Origin: Clostridia bacterium
GTDB taxonomy: Bacteria > Bacillota > Clostridia > Christensenellales > Aristaeellaceae
Direction: 5' to 3'
NCBI GenBank assembly: GCA_017429265.1
Contig: JAFRPG010000090.1
Coordinates: 1 to 64,000, forward strand
Length of the DNA stretch: 64,000 bases
Position 1 is the first letter of the stretch. Every line of letters starts with the position of its first letter. The notes beneath the pieces were generated by a model that worked only from the letters and a program-made list of their open reading frames with translations, made no database searches and had not been told where the DNA came from. A program made the position numbers and the translations under genes. Positions 53,307 to 61,417 of the stretch are shown piece by piece.

Positions 53307-53330
53307 CTCAATACTTTGCTCAATATTTCA
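53307..53330. repeat. Probable integrase arm-type site, right
   Basis: Matches 44036-44059 at 23 of 24 positions in the same orientation, with the CTCAATA unit repeated twice. Confidence 0.6.
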
Positions 53331-53372
53331 ATCATTCTCCGTTCCCTATCCGTTATGCTTTTGTAAAGAAAG

Positions 53373-53405
53373 AACCCCCGGAAACGCTTGATTTCCAAGG
53401 GGTTT
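53373..53405 (-). terminator. tRNA-Thr terminator
   Basis: On the minus strand ACCCC-TT-GGAAA pairs with TTTCC-G-GGGGT, followed by TCTTTCTTT. It lies inside the element, so integration restored a terminator to the tRNA gene. Confidence 0.75.
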
Positions 53406-53409
53406 CAGA

Positions 53410-53485
<76 letters not shown>

Positions 53486-53616
53486 ACGCTCTCGCGGCGA
53501 CAGTTGGTATCATAGCACAGAAGTTTGAAAAAAGCAAGGGTTATTTTTCTGGATTTTGACTGCACGATTTCCCGATTTCCGGAGTTTTGACAACAACTAT
53601 TTTCCAAAACATCGAT

Positions 53617-53640
53617 TGTCAGAAAGGGACTTGAACCCTT
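53617..53640 (-). other. Isolated tRNA-like T arm (possible tRNA 3' fragment)
   Basis: On the minus strand AAGGG-TTCAAGT-CCCTT is a perfect 5-bp T stem with a canonical T loop, followed by TCTGACA in the acceptor position. No matching 5' acceptor or anticodon arm is found in the next 100 bases. It may be the remnant of a neighbouring tRNA gene. Confidence 0.4.
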
Positions 53641-53738
53641 TTCACGAATAGATTACCATGAGAGACAAAGAAGCATGAGCGCCGGGACGGATGCGTTGTT
53701 TGCGGGATCTTGTGCCGGTGCTTTGAAGGAGCTTGACC

Positions 53739-55247
53739 ATGGCAGAAGAAATGAGAAGAGAGGAATCGGATTTCAGCATCCTGGATCTGCACGGAGCAAA
53801 GCAGCAGCGGAGGGAATCTGCCGCATGCTTCCAGGACCTGAATCTGGACACGGTGATAGACCTGCTTGCGGCAAAAGGCGGCAGGTCGATCCGGGATTAT
53901 TATCGTTATCTGCCGGAAACCGCGGAGGAAGAAGCATACCGCCGGGCCGTGTACGGCGATGTCAGGAAGAAGGATGTATTCGATGCGCTGACGGCTTTTT
54001 CCGGGAAGGTGACTTCCGCCGAAAAGCTGCGCCGTGAGAAGGAGAAGGTTTCGGATCCCATGCAGCGTGCGGTCTGGCATCTGCGGGAGATCGAGGCTTT
54101 CTGCACGGGATGCGATATGCTGGCGGAAGAGTTGGATCGGGCGAAACTGGATTCTGAAGGAATGTGCCGTTTTCGGGACATCCTGCGGGACATTCTGGGT
54201 CAGGATGATTACAGGCGGATGCGGGACAGTGTCTGCGGGATCATGCGGAAGATCCGCAGGCTCCGCCTGGTGATCTCATATGAGAAGGATCGGATGCAGG
54301 TTACGCTGGGGGAGGTGTCCGGCGAATACCGGGCGATGCCTGATAACACAGGAAAGCTCCTCCAGAATCCGTTTTCATCGAATCCCGCGCTCACTGAACT
54401 GGAAAACGCCTGTCTGAGGATCCTGGAGAAAAAGAAGCCGGAACTCTTCCGTGAGATTCCGGAGGTTTCGCAGTGCTATGAGCAGTACGAAATCCCGGTG
54501 CTCATCCGGTTTGAGAAGGAGAGCCGCTTCTACCTGTCGTATGCCGCGCTGCAGCGGGAGATGGAGGAAAAAGGCTTTCGATTCACGGAGCCGGGCACAT
54601 CCGACGACCGCCCGTTTGAGGCGAAAGGCCTGTATGATCTCGCCCTCGCCTGCGTCTCCGTGAAGAACGGGAAAACGGTTGTCGCGAACGATTTCCGCTA
54701 TGAGGAGGGGGAGAGCTTTTTCGTGCTTACCGGCCCCAATCAGGGAGGAAAGACGACCTTTGCCAGAAGCATGGGTCAGCTGGTCTATTTCACGAGGATC
54801 GGCTTGGACGTTCCGGCTGTGCAGGCGAATGTGCCGTTCTTCAGGGAAATCCAGACACATTTCTCCGTGGAGGAGAGCGTGGAGACCGGCAGGGGAAAGC
54901 TGAAGGAGGAACTGGTCCGTCTGGCCCCGATGATGGAGGCGCGGAAACAGGGATCGTTTGTGGTCATCAATGAACTGTTCACCACAGCCGCGAGCTATGA
55001 CGCCCGCATCATGGGACGGAAAGTGCTGGAGCATTTCATCGGGCTGGGCTGCCGCGGCATCTATGTCACGCATCTGAAGGAACTGACAAAGGTGCATGAG
55101 CGCGTGGTGAGCCTGCAGGCGATGCTGGACGAGCACAGGAACCCGACGTTTGAGATCCGCCGCGGCGAGGCGACGGATGCCGCATGCGCGGAGAATCAGG
55201 TAAACAAATATCGGCTGACCTATGAGCAGCTGAAGGAGCGCTTATGA
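53739..55247 (+). CDS. MutS-like ATPase, first of a tandem pair
   Basis: 502 residues. The C-terminal half is a MutS-type ABC ATPase: Walker A GPNQGGKTT at 332-340, a Q-loop/ST motif region (FSVEESVETGRGKLKEELVR), Walker B FVVINELF (near 408) and IYVTHLKEL (sensor His). The N-terminal half is a helical, MutS III-like lever and connector region. No mismatch-binding domain I (F-x-E) is present. Its partner gene overlaps by ATGA, so the two probably form a heterodimer. AAGGAG lies seven bases before the ATG 53739. Function is unknown; DNA repair, anti-recombination or defence are possibilities. Confidence 0.82.
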   Translation: MAEEMRREESDFSILDLHGAKQQRRESAACFQDLNLDTVIDLLAAKGGRSIRDYYRYLPETAEEEAYRRAVYGDVRKKDVFDALTAFSGKVTSAEKLRREKEKVSDPMQRAVWHLREIEAFCTGCDMLAEELDRAKLDSEGMCRFRDILRDILGQDDYRRMRDSVCGIMRKIRRLRLVISYEKDRMQVTLGEVSGEYRAMPDNTGKLLQNPFSSNPALTELENACLRILEKKKPELFREIPEVSQCYEQYEIPVLIRFEKESRFYLSYAALQREMEEKGFRFTEPGTSDDRPFEAKGLYDLALACVSVKNGKTVVANDFRYEEGESFFVLTGPNQGGKTTFARSMGQLVYFTRIGLDVPAVQANVPFFREIQTHFSVEESVETGRGKLKEELVRLAPMMEARKQGSFVVINELFTTAASYDARIMGRKVLEHFIGLGCRGIYVTHLKELTKVHERVVSLQAMLDEHRNPTFEIRRGEATDAACAENQVNKYRLTYEQLKERL

Positions 55248-56920
55248 AAGTTTGTTTGCTGTACGGAGACGATGACAGGGAACGGATGGCGGAGAGCACC
55301 TATTTTGACGCCGACAACATCGTCCGGGACCTGGGCCTGCAAAAGCTCTTTCAGGCAGCCGGACGCGGACTCATCCGCACAAACGGCAGAGTGGAACGGG
55401 TGGAGAAGGAAGATCCCTACCTCGTGGCGATCATACGGAAGATCGTGCTCATCCCGCTCGCCTCGGAGGCAGAGATCGGATACCGCCACGCGGTCATGCG
55501 GGACTGCTTCCGACACGAAGATCTGATCCGGGGCCTTTACCGGATCAGCAGCGAAACGGTGGCGGCATGGGACGGGCTTGGACGCAGGACCCGCGAGATG
55601 TCACAGCAGCGCACGCCGGTCGCCAAAATGATGACGGAAATCCAGGTGCTCAGCCTCCTTTGCGATGCGTTGACCCAGGTCCGGGATCTGCTCGCACGGG
55701 AGGATGCGGAAACGGGGCATCCGGAGAAAGACGGTCTTGTTTCCGACGGATTCGTCTGTTTTTGCCGGAGATTCGCCGCAGCGTTCCCGCCTGAGCGGGA
55801 GCGGGCAGTCCGGAAAGTGCTGGAGGATATCGCCTTCTTCACGGGCGATGCGGAGAAAGAAGAAAAGGGCGAGCGGATCATTCAGCGGGTATGGACGGTC
55901 AAGCCGAAGATCGTTCTGGAGTGCGGGCTCGAGGACGGGCTGAAGTTCAGTTCCATGAAACTCGCGGAGGTCGCTTCGGAAAACATGCGATTCTTCCGTC
56001 CGGGCACGACTATGAAGAAGCTGCAGGAGATCCGCTATTCCGGCATGCCGGATTCCTTTCCGGTGGAGAAGGATCCGAGACTTTCGGAGCAGGCCGGGAT
56101 GCTCGAATTCGGGGTCGTCAGTTTCCTGATGGATCAGGTGATGACCGTGATGATGGGGGAGTTCCAGTCGTTCTTCGATCAGCTGAAGCTGCAGACGGCT
56201 TTCTATCTCGGAGCGATCAATCTGAAAGCCTACATGGAATCGTTTGACACGGCTTTCTGCTTTCCGGAGGTCACGGACCGGAGTGTGCTGGAGTTCCGCG
56301 AACTCCGCGAATTCGTGATGGGACTGGAGTTGCGGAGAAGGGTCGTCGGCAATACCTGCTCCATGAACGGGAAAGACCTGCTGATCGTGACCGGCGCCAA
56401 CCAGGGCGGCAAGTCCACCTTCCTCCGGAGCATCGGGATCGCGCAGGTGATGATGCAGTGCGGATTGCCGGTGACTGCGGAAGCATACAGGAGCGGCATC
56501 TTTCCCAGAACCTTCGTTCACTTCACGCGGCGCGAGGACAGCTCCATGAACAGCGGACGTCTCGACGAGGAGCTTGGCCGCATGAACCGCATCGTTGAAC
56601 AGATCGGTGACGGATCGCTCGTTCTCCTCAACGAATCCTTCGCGACGACCACGGAGAAGGAGGGTTCCGTGATCGCGTACGATATCACGAAGGCGCTGAC
56701 GGAGGCGCATGTGAAGATCCTGATGGTCACCCATCTGCTCTCATTCGCGAAACGCGTCTATGAGGAAGCGAAAGACGACCCGGATACCCGCGTGGAGTTC
56801 CTCTCCGCCGAGCGGAAAGCCGACGGGACCCGCACCTTCAAAATGATCCAGCACGCTCCGGAAATGACCAGCTTCGGACTGGACCTCTACGAGGAGATCG
56901 TGGAGAAGAAGGGCCGTTGA
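55244..56920 (+). CDS. MutS-like ATPase, second of a tandem pair
   Basis: 558 residues, paralogous to the preceding gene. Walker A GANQGGKST at 384-392; FTRREDSSMNSGRLDEELGR for the ST/signature segment; Walker B LVLLNESFA (near 463); ILMVTHLLSFA for the sensor His. Both active sites therefore look complete. The N-terminal 350 residues are helical and carry no domain I. The C-terminus lacks the Smr nuclease of MutS2. The overlap with the first gene by ATGA supports an obligate partner complex. A terminator follows. Confidence 0.82.
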   Translation: MKVCLLYGDDDRERMAESTYFDADNIVRDLGLQKLFQAAGRGLIRTNGRVERVEKEDPYLVAIIRKIVLIPLASEAEIGYRHAVMRDCFRHEDLIRGLYRISSETVAAWDGLGRRTREMSQQRTPVAKMMTEIQVLSLLCDALTQVRDLLAREDAETGHPEKDGLVSDGFVCFCRRFAAAFPPERERAVRKVLEDIAFFTGDAEKEEKGERIIQRVWTVKPKIVLECGLEDGLKFSSMKLAEVASENMRFFRPGTTMKKLQEIRYSGMPDSFPVEKDPRLSEQAGMLEFGVVSFLMDQVMTVMMGEFQSFFDQLKLQTAFYLGAINLKAYMESFDTAFCFPEVTDRSVLEFRELREFVMGLELRRRVVGNTCSMNGKDLLIVTGANQGGKSTFLRSIGIAQVMMQCGLPVTAEAYRSGIFPRTFVHFTRREDSSMNSGRLDEELGRMNRIVEQIGDGSLVLLNESFATTTEKEGSVIAYDITKALTEAHVKILMVTHLLSFAKRVYEEAKDDPDTRVEFLSAERKADGTRTFKMIQHAPEMTSFGLDLYEEIVEKKGR

Positions 56921-56945
56921 GTATACGTGATCTGTGATGCATGTT

Positions 56946-56976
56946 CGCTGCCGGATGAACGCCGGCGGCGTTTTTT
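56946..56976 (+). terminator. Terminator of the MutS-like pair
   Basis: CGCTGCCGG (56946-56954) pairs with CCGGCGGCG (56962-56970) with one G-T pair, followed by TTTTTT. Confidence 0.88.
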
Positions 56977-56981
56977 CAAAA

Positions 56982-57017
56982 GAAAGGACCGGGCTGCCTT
57001 TCGACAGTCCGGCCCGG
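56982..57017 (-). terminator. Terminator of the carboxylesterase gene
   Basis: On the minus strand CCGGGC (57012-57017) pairs with GCCCGG (56989-56994), followed by TCCTTTCTTTT. Confidence 0.7.
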
Positions 57018-57032
57018 ATAATTGAGATCGAA

Positions 57033-58619
57033 TCAGTTGCCGGAAAGGATCGCCTGGAACTCGGCATCATGGAAATACTCGACCTGAGAATCCGCATCGA
57101 AGACCATCACGGCGCCGTTCTCGGGCGTGTAAGGCTCCCATGCGATGCCGTCCTGGCTCGGGTCACCTGTCTTCAGGAAGTTGAGAAGCGCTCGGGATGC
57201 CGCATCCTGCAGGCTGTGAGCACCGTCACGATCACCGATGATCAAGTAGTCCACCATGTCGACATTCCGGAAGAAGAAGGGGATGTCGCCACCGGTGTGC
57301 CAGGCAGCGCAGCCTCCGAAGACCGGGAACACATAGGCGAAGACGTAGCTGTAGGCCGTGCCGCCGCATGCCGCCTTGGCCGCCACATTGTTGTCGTTGC
57401 GGGCCACGGTGAAGAGGATGTGGCGCGGATCCATATCGGGATATGCTTTCTTGAAGGCTTCCAGCGCTTCCTCAGCCCTGTCGCCGAATTTGGCTGTCAG
57501 CAGCTCCCGGAACTTCTCCTCGGACATATCCGGCAGAGAATAGGCCGAGAGGTCACCGTCCGCAGGGAAGCGGCCGGTGCGGGCGATGTTCTTGACGTTG
57601 TTGCCCGCGATTTCGGTCAGCGCGGTACCGATCATGACGGGCTTATCGACGGAGAGGTCGGTCCACTTGCCGTCTGCCACGGTGGGTGCGGGATAAGCCT
57701 CGCCGTCCACCACCGGACCGGAGCCGGCGCGCGCCGCATTGGCGGCCGCAAGCAGCTCAACATAAGGCATGGCCTTCAGCGCGGCGACGCCCTCAGCGTC
57801 CTGCGTGAGGCCGAGGTTCTCCATCATCTGTGCGGTTGCTGCCACGGAATTGGCCTGAGGGGTGGAGCTGACGCCGCCGGATTGGACGATGGCCTTGGCA
57901 AACAGCGGGACAGCGTCGGGCATGCCGAGCAGGGTCATGACCTTGCCGCCGCCGCCCGACTGGCCGTCAATGGTCACGTTGGCCGGGTCGCCGCCGAAGC
58001 TGCCGATGTTGTCATGCACCCAATGAAGGGCCGCGATGATGTCATACTGTCCGAGGTTTCCGGTGTACTTCCATTCCTCGCCGCAGGCGGAGAGGTCGAG
58101 GTAGCCCAGGACATTCAGACGGTGGTTGATGCTGACAAACACTGCTTCGCCGGTGGCGGCCAGGTTGTAGCCCCAGTAATAGGACAGCTCGATGGAGGAA
58201 CCGGAGGAATAGCCGCCGCCGTGGATCCAGAAGATGACGGGCAGCTTGGCGTCGGGATCCATCGACGGGGTCCAGATATTCAGGTTCAGACAGGTTGCTT
58301 CATTCTCCACGTTGTCGATGCCGGAAGGCGTGATGAACTCGGCTCCGCTCGTGGTGGTCTTGTTTGCGGGAGCGACATCGCCCACAAACATCGCGAGCCG
58401 CACGCCTTCCCAGGGTGCCACCTTCTGCGGCATCTGGAAGCGTTCGGCGGTGGCGTAGGGAACGCCGAGGAAGGCATTCACACCGTCATAGTTGTAGCCC
58501 TGGATGGTGCCCGCTTCCGTCTCGGCGCGGACGTAGGTCGTGTAGTTCTCGGCGTGCGCAAGCATGACACAGGAGCACACCATGACAAGCGCCAGCATCA
58601 GAGAGAGACATTTCTTCAT
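57033..58619 (-). CDS. Secreted type-B carboxylesterase
   Basis: 528 residues, alpha/beta hydrolase fold. Signal peptide about 1-23 (ending AHA). IFWIHGGGYSSGS (129-141) is the oxyanion hole. The nucleophile is Ser221 in IDGQSGGGG, where the family norm is GESAGG; Glu336 in GTALTEIAGN and His441 in AAWHTGGD complete the triad. LNLNIWTP near 111-118 is the second type-B signature. It likely hydrolyses carboxyl esters outside the cell, perhaps of plant polymers. The ATG at 58619 has GGAGGGAAC upstream, with its own promoter. Confidence 0.9.
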   Translation of the reverse strand: MKKCLSLMLALVMVCSCVMLAHAENYTTYVRAETEAGTIQGYNYDGVNAFLGVPYATAERFQMPQKVAPWEGVRLAMFVGDVAPANKTTTSGAEFITPSGIDNVENEATCLNLNIWTPSMDPDAKLPVIFWIHGGGYSSGSSIELSYYWGYNLAATGEAVFVSINHRLNVLGYLDLSACGEEWKYTGNLGQYDIIAALHWVHDNIGSFGGDPANVTIDGQSGGGGKVMTLLGMPDAVPLFAKAIVQSGGVSSTPQANSVAATAQMMENLGLTQDAEGVAALKAMPYVELLAAANAARAGSGPVVDGEAYPAPTVADGKWTDLSVDKPVMIGTALTEIAGNNVKNIARTGRFPADGDLSAYSLPDMSEEKFRELLTAKFGDRAEEALEAFKKAYPDMDPRHILFTVARNDNNVAAKAACGGTAYSYVFAYVFPVFGGCAAWHTGGDIPFFFRNVDMVDYLIIGDRDGAHSLQDAASRALLNFLKTGDPSQDGIAWEPYTPENGAVMVFDADSQVEYFHDAEFQAILSGN

Positions 58620-58707
58620 GTGAGTTCCCTCCATTTTGGGTCCTGTCGTATGAGTTTGTCGATCGCAAGGCCGACAGTTCGCGCTACCCGTCCGACCTTC
58701 TGATAAA

Positions 58708-58736
58708 ATGATATGATTATTGGTAAGTTTTGTCAA
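58708..58736 (-). promoter_or_regulatory. Carboxylesterase promoter
   Basis: On the minus strand TTGACA at 58731-58736, a 17-bp spacer and TATCAT at 58708-58713. Confidence 0.75.
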
Positions 58737-58783
58737 GCGGCAAATCGCGGGGAGTTCTGTTTCACAGGATATTTGCACATCGG

Positions 58784-58810
58784 AAAAGGGCCTTGCGATG
58801 CAAAGCCCTT
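58784..58810 (-). terminator. Terminator of the GH3-pgmB operon
   Basis: On the minus strand AAGGGCTTTGC pairs with GCAAGGCCCTT, followed by TTCC. Confidence 0.7.
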
Positions 58811-58826
58811 ATGGAAGAATGGCGGA

Positions 58827-59462
58827 TCATGCGATGCCGAGCAGGTCGCTCAGTTTGTCCAGATGCCATTTCGCGCGCTCGTCATCGCGGGCGTCGCCGA
58901 TGGCCGCGCAGTCAAATCCGCCGGCAACGGCCGCTTCCACGCCGGCGTGGGCATCCTCCACCACCAGACAGTCCGCCGGATCCTGCCCGATCATCTCAGC
59001 CGCTTTCAGGAAGACCTCGGGATCGGGCTTGGAGCGGGTGATGCAATTGCCGTCCGCCACCGCGTCAAAGAAACCGGCCAGACCGATGCGATCGAGGATG
59101 AACGGCGTGTTCTTGCTGGAGGAGCCGATCGCAAGGATGATGCCCTTTGCCCGCAGCCCGTCCAGTGTCTTCTTCACGTCATCGCTGAGGTCGGCCGTGG
59201 ACATCCGGGCCAGCAGCTGACGGTAGGTGGTATTCTTCTCCTCGGCGAAGGCTTCCTTCTCGCTGTCGGAGTAAGTCCTGTTTCCCTTCTCGAGAATGAT
59301 CTCCAGGCTGGCCATACGGCTGACGCCGCGGAGCAGATGGTTCCTTTCGCGGTCGAAGGGGATCCCCAGCCTGTCCGCAAGCGCCTGCCAGGCCAGGTAA
59401 TGATACTCATCCGTGGAACAGATGACACCGTCGAGGTCAAAGATGATGCCCTTGTAACGCAT
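58827..59462 (-). CDS. pgmB: HAD-family hydrolase, beta-phosphoglucomutase type
   Basis: 211 residues. GIIFDLDGVICSTDEYH contains the nucleophile Asp and acid/base Asp (D-L-D-G-V-I); the cap motif NHLLRGVSRM is characteristic of beta-phosphoglucomutase; AIGSSSKNTPFILDRIGL carries motif 2 Ser; and KPDPEVFLKAAE and LVVEDAHAGVEAA give motifs 3 and 4. It would interconvert beta-glucose 1-phosphate and glucose 6-phosphate. The gene follows the GH3 gene by 37 bp. The exact mutase identity is inferred from the cap motif. Confidence 0.88.
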   Translation of the reverse strand: MRYKGIIFDLDGVICSTDEYHYLAWQALADRLGIPFDRERNHLLRGVSRMASLEIILEKGNRTYSDSEKEAFAEEKNTTYRQLLARMSTADLSDDVKKTLDGLRAKGIILAIGSSSKNTPFILDRIGLAGFFDAVADGNCITRSKPDPEVFLKAAEMIGQDPADCLVVEDAHAGVEAAVAGGFDCAAIGDARDDERAKWHLDKLSDLLGIA

Positions 59463-59499
59463 GCTGTGTTTCCTCCCATACAGCTCTGTGCCGCTGCGA

Positions 59500-61221
59500 T
59501 CACTTATCGGTGTTGAAGAAGAACGTTTTCACAAAGGGGTCGACCGGACTGACGCCCTTGAACTCGCTTTCGCCGACCAGCTTTTCCACCAGGGTATCGA
59601 CCACCAGGTCGGAGGAGTTATAAGCGTTGATGTAGGTCGGGATGCGCGGGGCGTCGATCAGGTGATAGGGATTGTCGACCGAGACCATTAGGTTCGGCAC
59701 ATCGTGGATCATCATGGTGACGGTCACGCGGGTGCCGGGCCAGGAGATGCGGGCCGCGGAGTCCGAGTTGGACGTCGCGATATTCAGGAAGTAGATGATG
59801 GCATCATACTGCTTTTTGAAATCGCGGATGGCGATCCGACCGATCGTGTTCATATCCTCCGGAGAGCCGTCGTACATATGTACTTCGAAGCCCTTCTCCT
59901 CGAGGTCCTTGCAGAAGCGCTTCTCATATCCGCCGTTGGGGTTGTGATAGTTGGGGACCACGGTGATCGGAATGACGAAGATGCGCTTCGTCTTCTCGGG
60001 GGACAGAGGCAGTATGTGCTGCGTGTCCTTGACCAGGGTAATGCCCTTGTCGGCGGCTTCCTTCGCGAAGGCAGCGCTTTCCGGGCGCTTGAAGATCTCC
60101 AGCGCGCTCTCCGGCGGAACGAGGGTGCCGTTGGCCTTCTTCTCGTGCAGGCGGAGCTTGGCCTTGATGCCGAGGATGCGGGCCAGAGCCTCGTTCAGCC
60201 GCTCGTCGGTGATGATCCCGTTCTCGTAGCCGGCCTTCATGGAGTCGAAGTCCTCCTCAAGGTCGCGGTGGAAGAGGAAGATGTCCGCGCCGTTGGCGAT
60301 CGCGGTCGGGACGGCCACGGAGCGCGGCAGCACGTCGGTGAAGCCGGACATGCCGGACGCGTCGGTGATGAGCAGGCCGTTGAAGCCGAGCTTTTCGCGG
60401 AGGAGCTTGATGTTCAGTTCTTTGCTCAGACTGCCGGGGAGAACGTCCTCGTCCTTCGTGTCGGGACTGAAGTGCTTTGTGTAGGCCGGCTGCATGATGT
60501 GCACGGTCATGATGGTCTCCAGACCGTCGTCGATCAGGGCCTTGTACACCTTGCCGAATGTGGCGTCCCACTCCTCCATGCTCAGCATATTGGCGGAGGA
60601 GAGGAAGTGCTGGTCACGGCTGTCGACACCGTCGCCGGGGAAGTGCTTGGCGCAGGGGAGGATTCCGCCGTCCCGCATGCCGCGGCAGGAGGCCAGGGCG
60701 AACTCCTTCACCAGTTCGGGATCGGAGCCGAAGGTGCGAACATTGGTGATGGGATTGAAGGGGTTCATGTCGATGTCGACCACGGGGCCAAAGTTCCAGT
60801 TGGCACCGACCGCACAGCACTCCTCGGCGAGGATCTTTCCGCCGCGGTAGGCCATCTGCGGATCCCGGGAGGCCGCAAGCAGCATCTCATGGCCGTACTG
60901 GGTGCCGTCGCTGATCATGTTGTAGGAGCCGCGGTCCAGGTCACCGGCGATGAGCAGCGGGATTTTCGCGTACTCCTGCAGCTTGGCGATCTTCTCGCGG
61001 ATCTCCGCGGAGGGCGTGGCGCGTAGAAGCACGCCGCAGGGATGCAGACCCAGGCGGTTGTACTTGGCGATCTCCTGTTCGGGTGAGGTCGGCGCCATGG
61101 GCAGAAAGAGCTGTCCGAGCTTTTCCTCGATCGTCATGCTCCCGATCGTGGATTCCACCCATGCGATCTGTTCGTCGTCCAGGTAAAAAGGCTTTGCCTT
61201 CAGGTCAACACTGATCTTCAT
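59500..61221 (-). CDS. GH3 family glycoside hydrolase (NagZ-like catalytic pattern)
   Basis: 573 residues, no signal peptide. The TIM barrel covers about 15-350. AKHFPGDGVDSRDQHF (191-206) has the Asp-x-His dyad (Asp203, His205) that NagZ-type beta-N-acetylglucosaminidases use as acid/base, and LLITDASGMSGF places the nucleophile at Asp287. The C-terminal about 200 residues form the second GH3 domain. A cytoplasmic hexosaminidase, or a beta-glucosidase of the same group, is likely; the pgmB neighbour suggests a phosphorolytic or glucose-type route as well. AAGGAGG precedes the ATG. Confidence 0.87.
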   Translation of the reverse strand: MKISVDLKAKPFYLDDEQIAWVESTIGSMTIEEKLGQLFLPMAPTSPEQEIAKYNRLGLHPCGVLLRATPSAEIREKIAKLQEYAKIPLLIAGDLDRGSYNMISDGTQYGHEMLLAASRDPQMAYRGGKILAEECCAVGANWNFGPVVDIDMNPFNPITNVRTFGSDPELVKEFALASCRGMRDGGILPCAKHFPGDGVDSRDQHFLSSANMLSMEEWDATFGKVYKALIDDGLETIMTVHIMQPAYTKHFSPDTKDEDVLPGSLSKELNIKLLREKLGFNGLLITDASGMSGFTDVLPRSVAVPTAIANGADIFLFHRDLEEDFDSMKAGYENGIITDERLNEALARILGIKAKLRLHEKKANGTLVPPESALEIFKRPESAAFAKEAADKGITLVKDTQHILPLSPEKTKRIFVIPITVVPNYHNPNGGYEKRFCKDLEEKGFEVHMYDGSPEDMNTIGRIAIRDFKKQYDAIIYFLNIATSNSDSAARISWPGTRVTVTMMIHDVPNLMVSVDNPYHLIDAPRIPTYINAYNSSDLVVDTLVEKLVGESEFKGVSPVDPFVKTFFFNTDK

Positions 61222-61300
61222 GCGGTAACCTCCTTGTGCTATGCAGTTTTGGTTGCGCAGGAAGAACCCGCATCACGTGCAAGGTCCCTCTTCTGTCTCT

Positions 61301-61330
61301 ATCTTACCATGAGAGACACGGTTTGCGCAA
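61301..61330 (-). promoter_or_regulatory. GH3-pgmB promoter
   Basis: On the minus strand TTGCGC at 61325-61330, an 18-bp spacer and TAAGAT at 61301-61306. A weaker match than others here. Confidence 0.45.
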
Positions 61331-61359
61331 GCACTTTCTCCGGGAATGCATGAGAATCG

Positions 61360-61399
61360 AAAAGCATCCTCCCGGACGCCGGTCGGTCCGGAAGGATGC
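61360..61399 (-). terminator. Terminator of the regulator-HK-DUF362 operon
   Basis: On the minus strand GCATCCTTCCGGA (61387-61399) pairs with TCCGGGAGGATGC (61364-61376), followed by TTTTCG. Confidence 0.88.
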
Positions 61400-61417
61400 A
61401 GCGTTTCCATCTGAATG

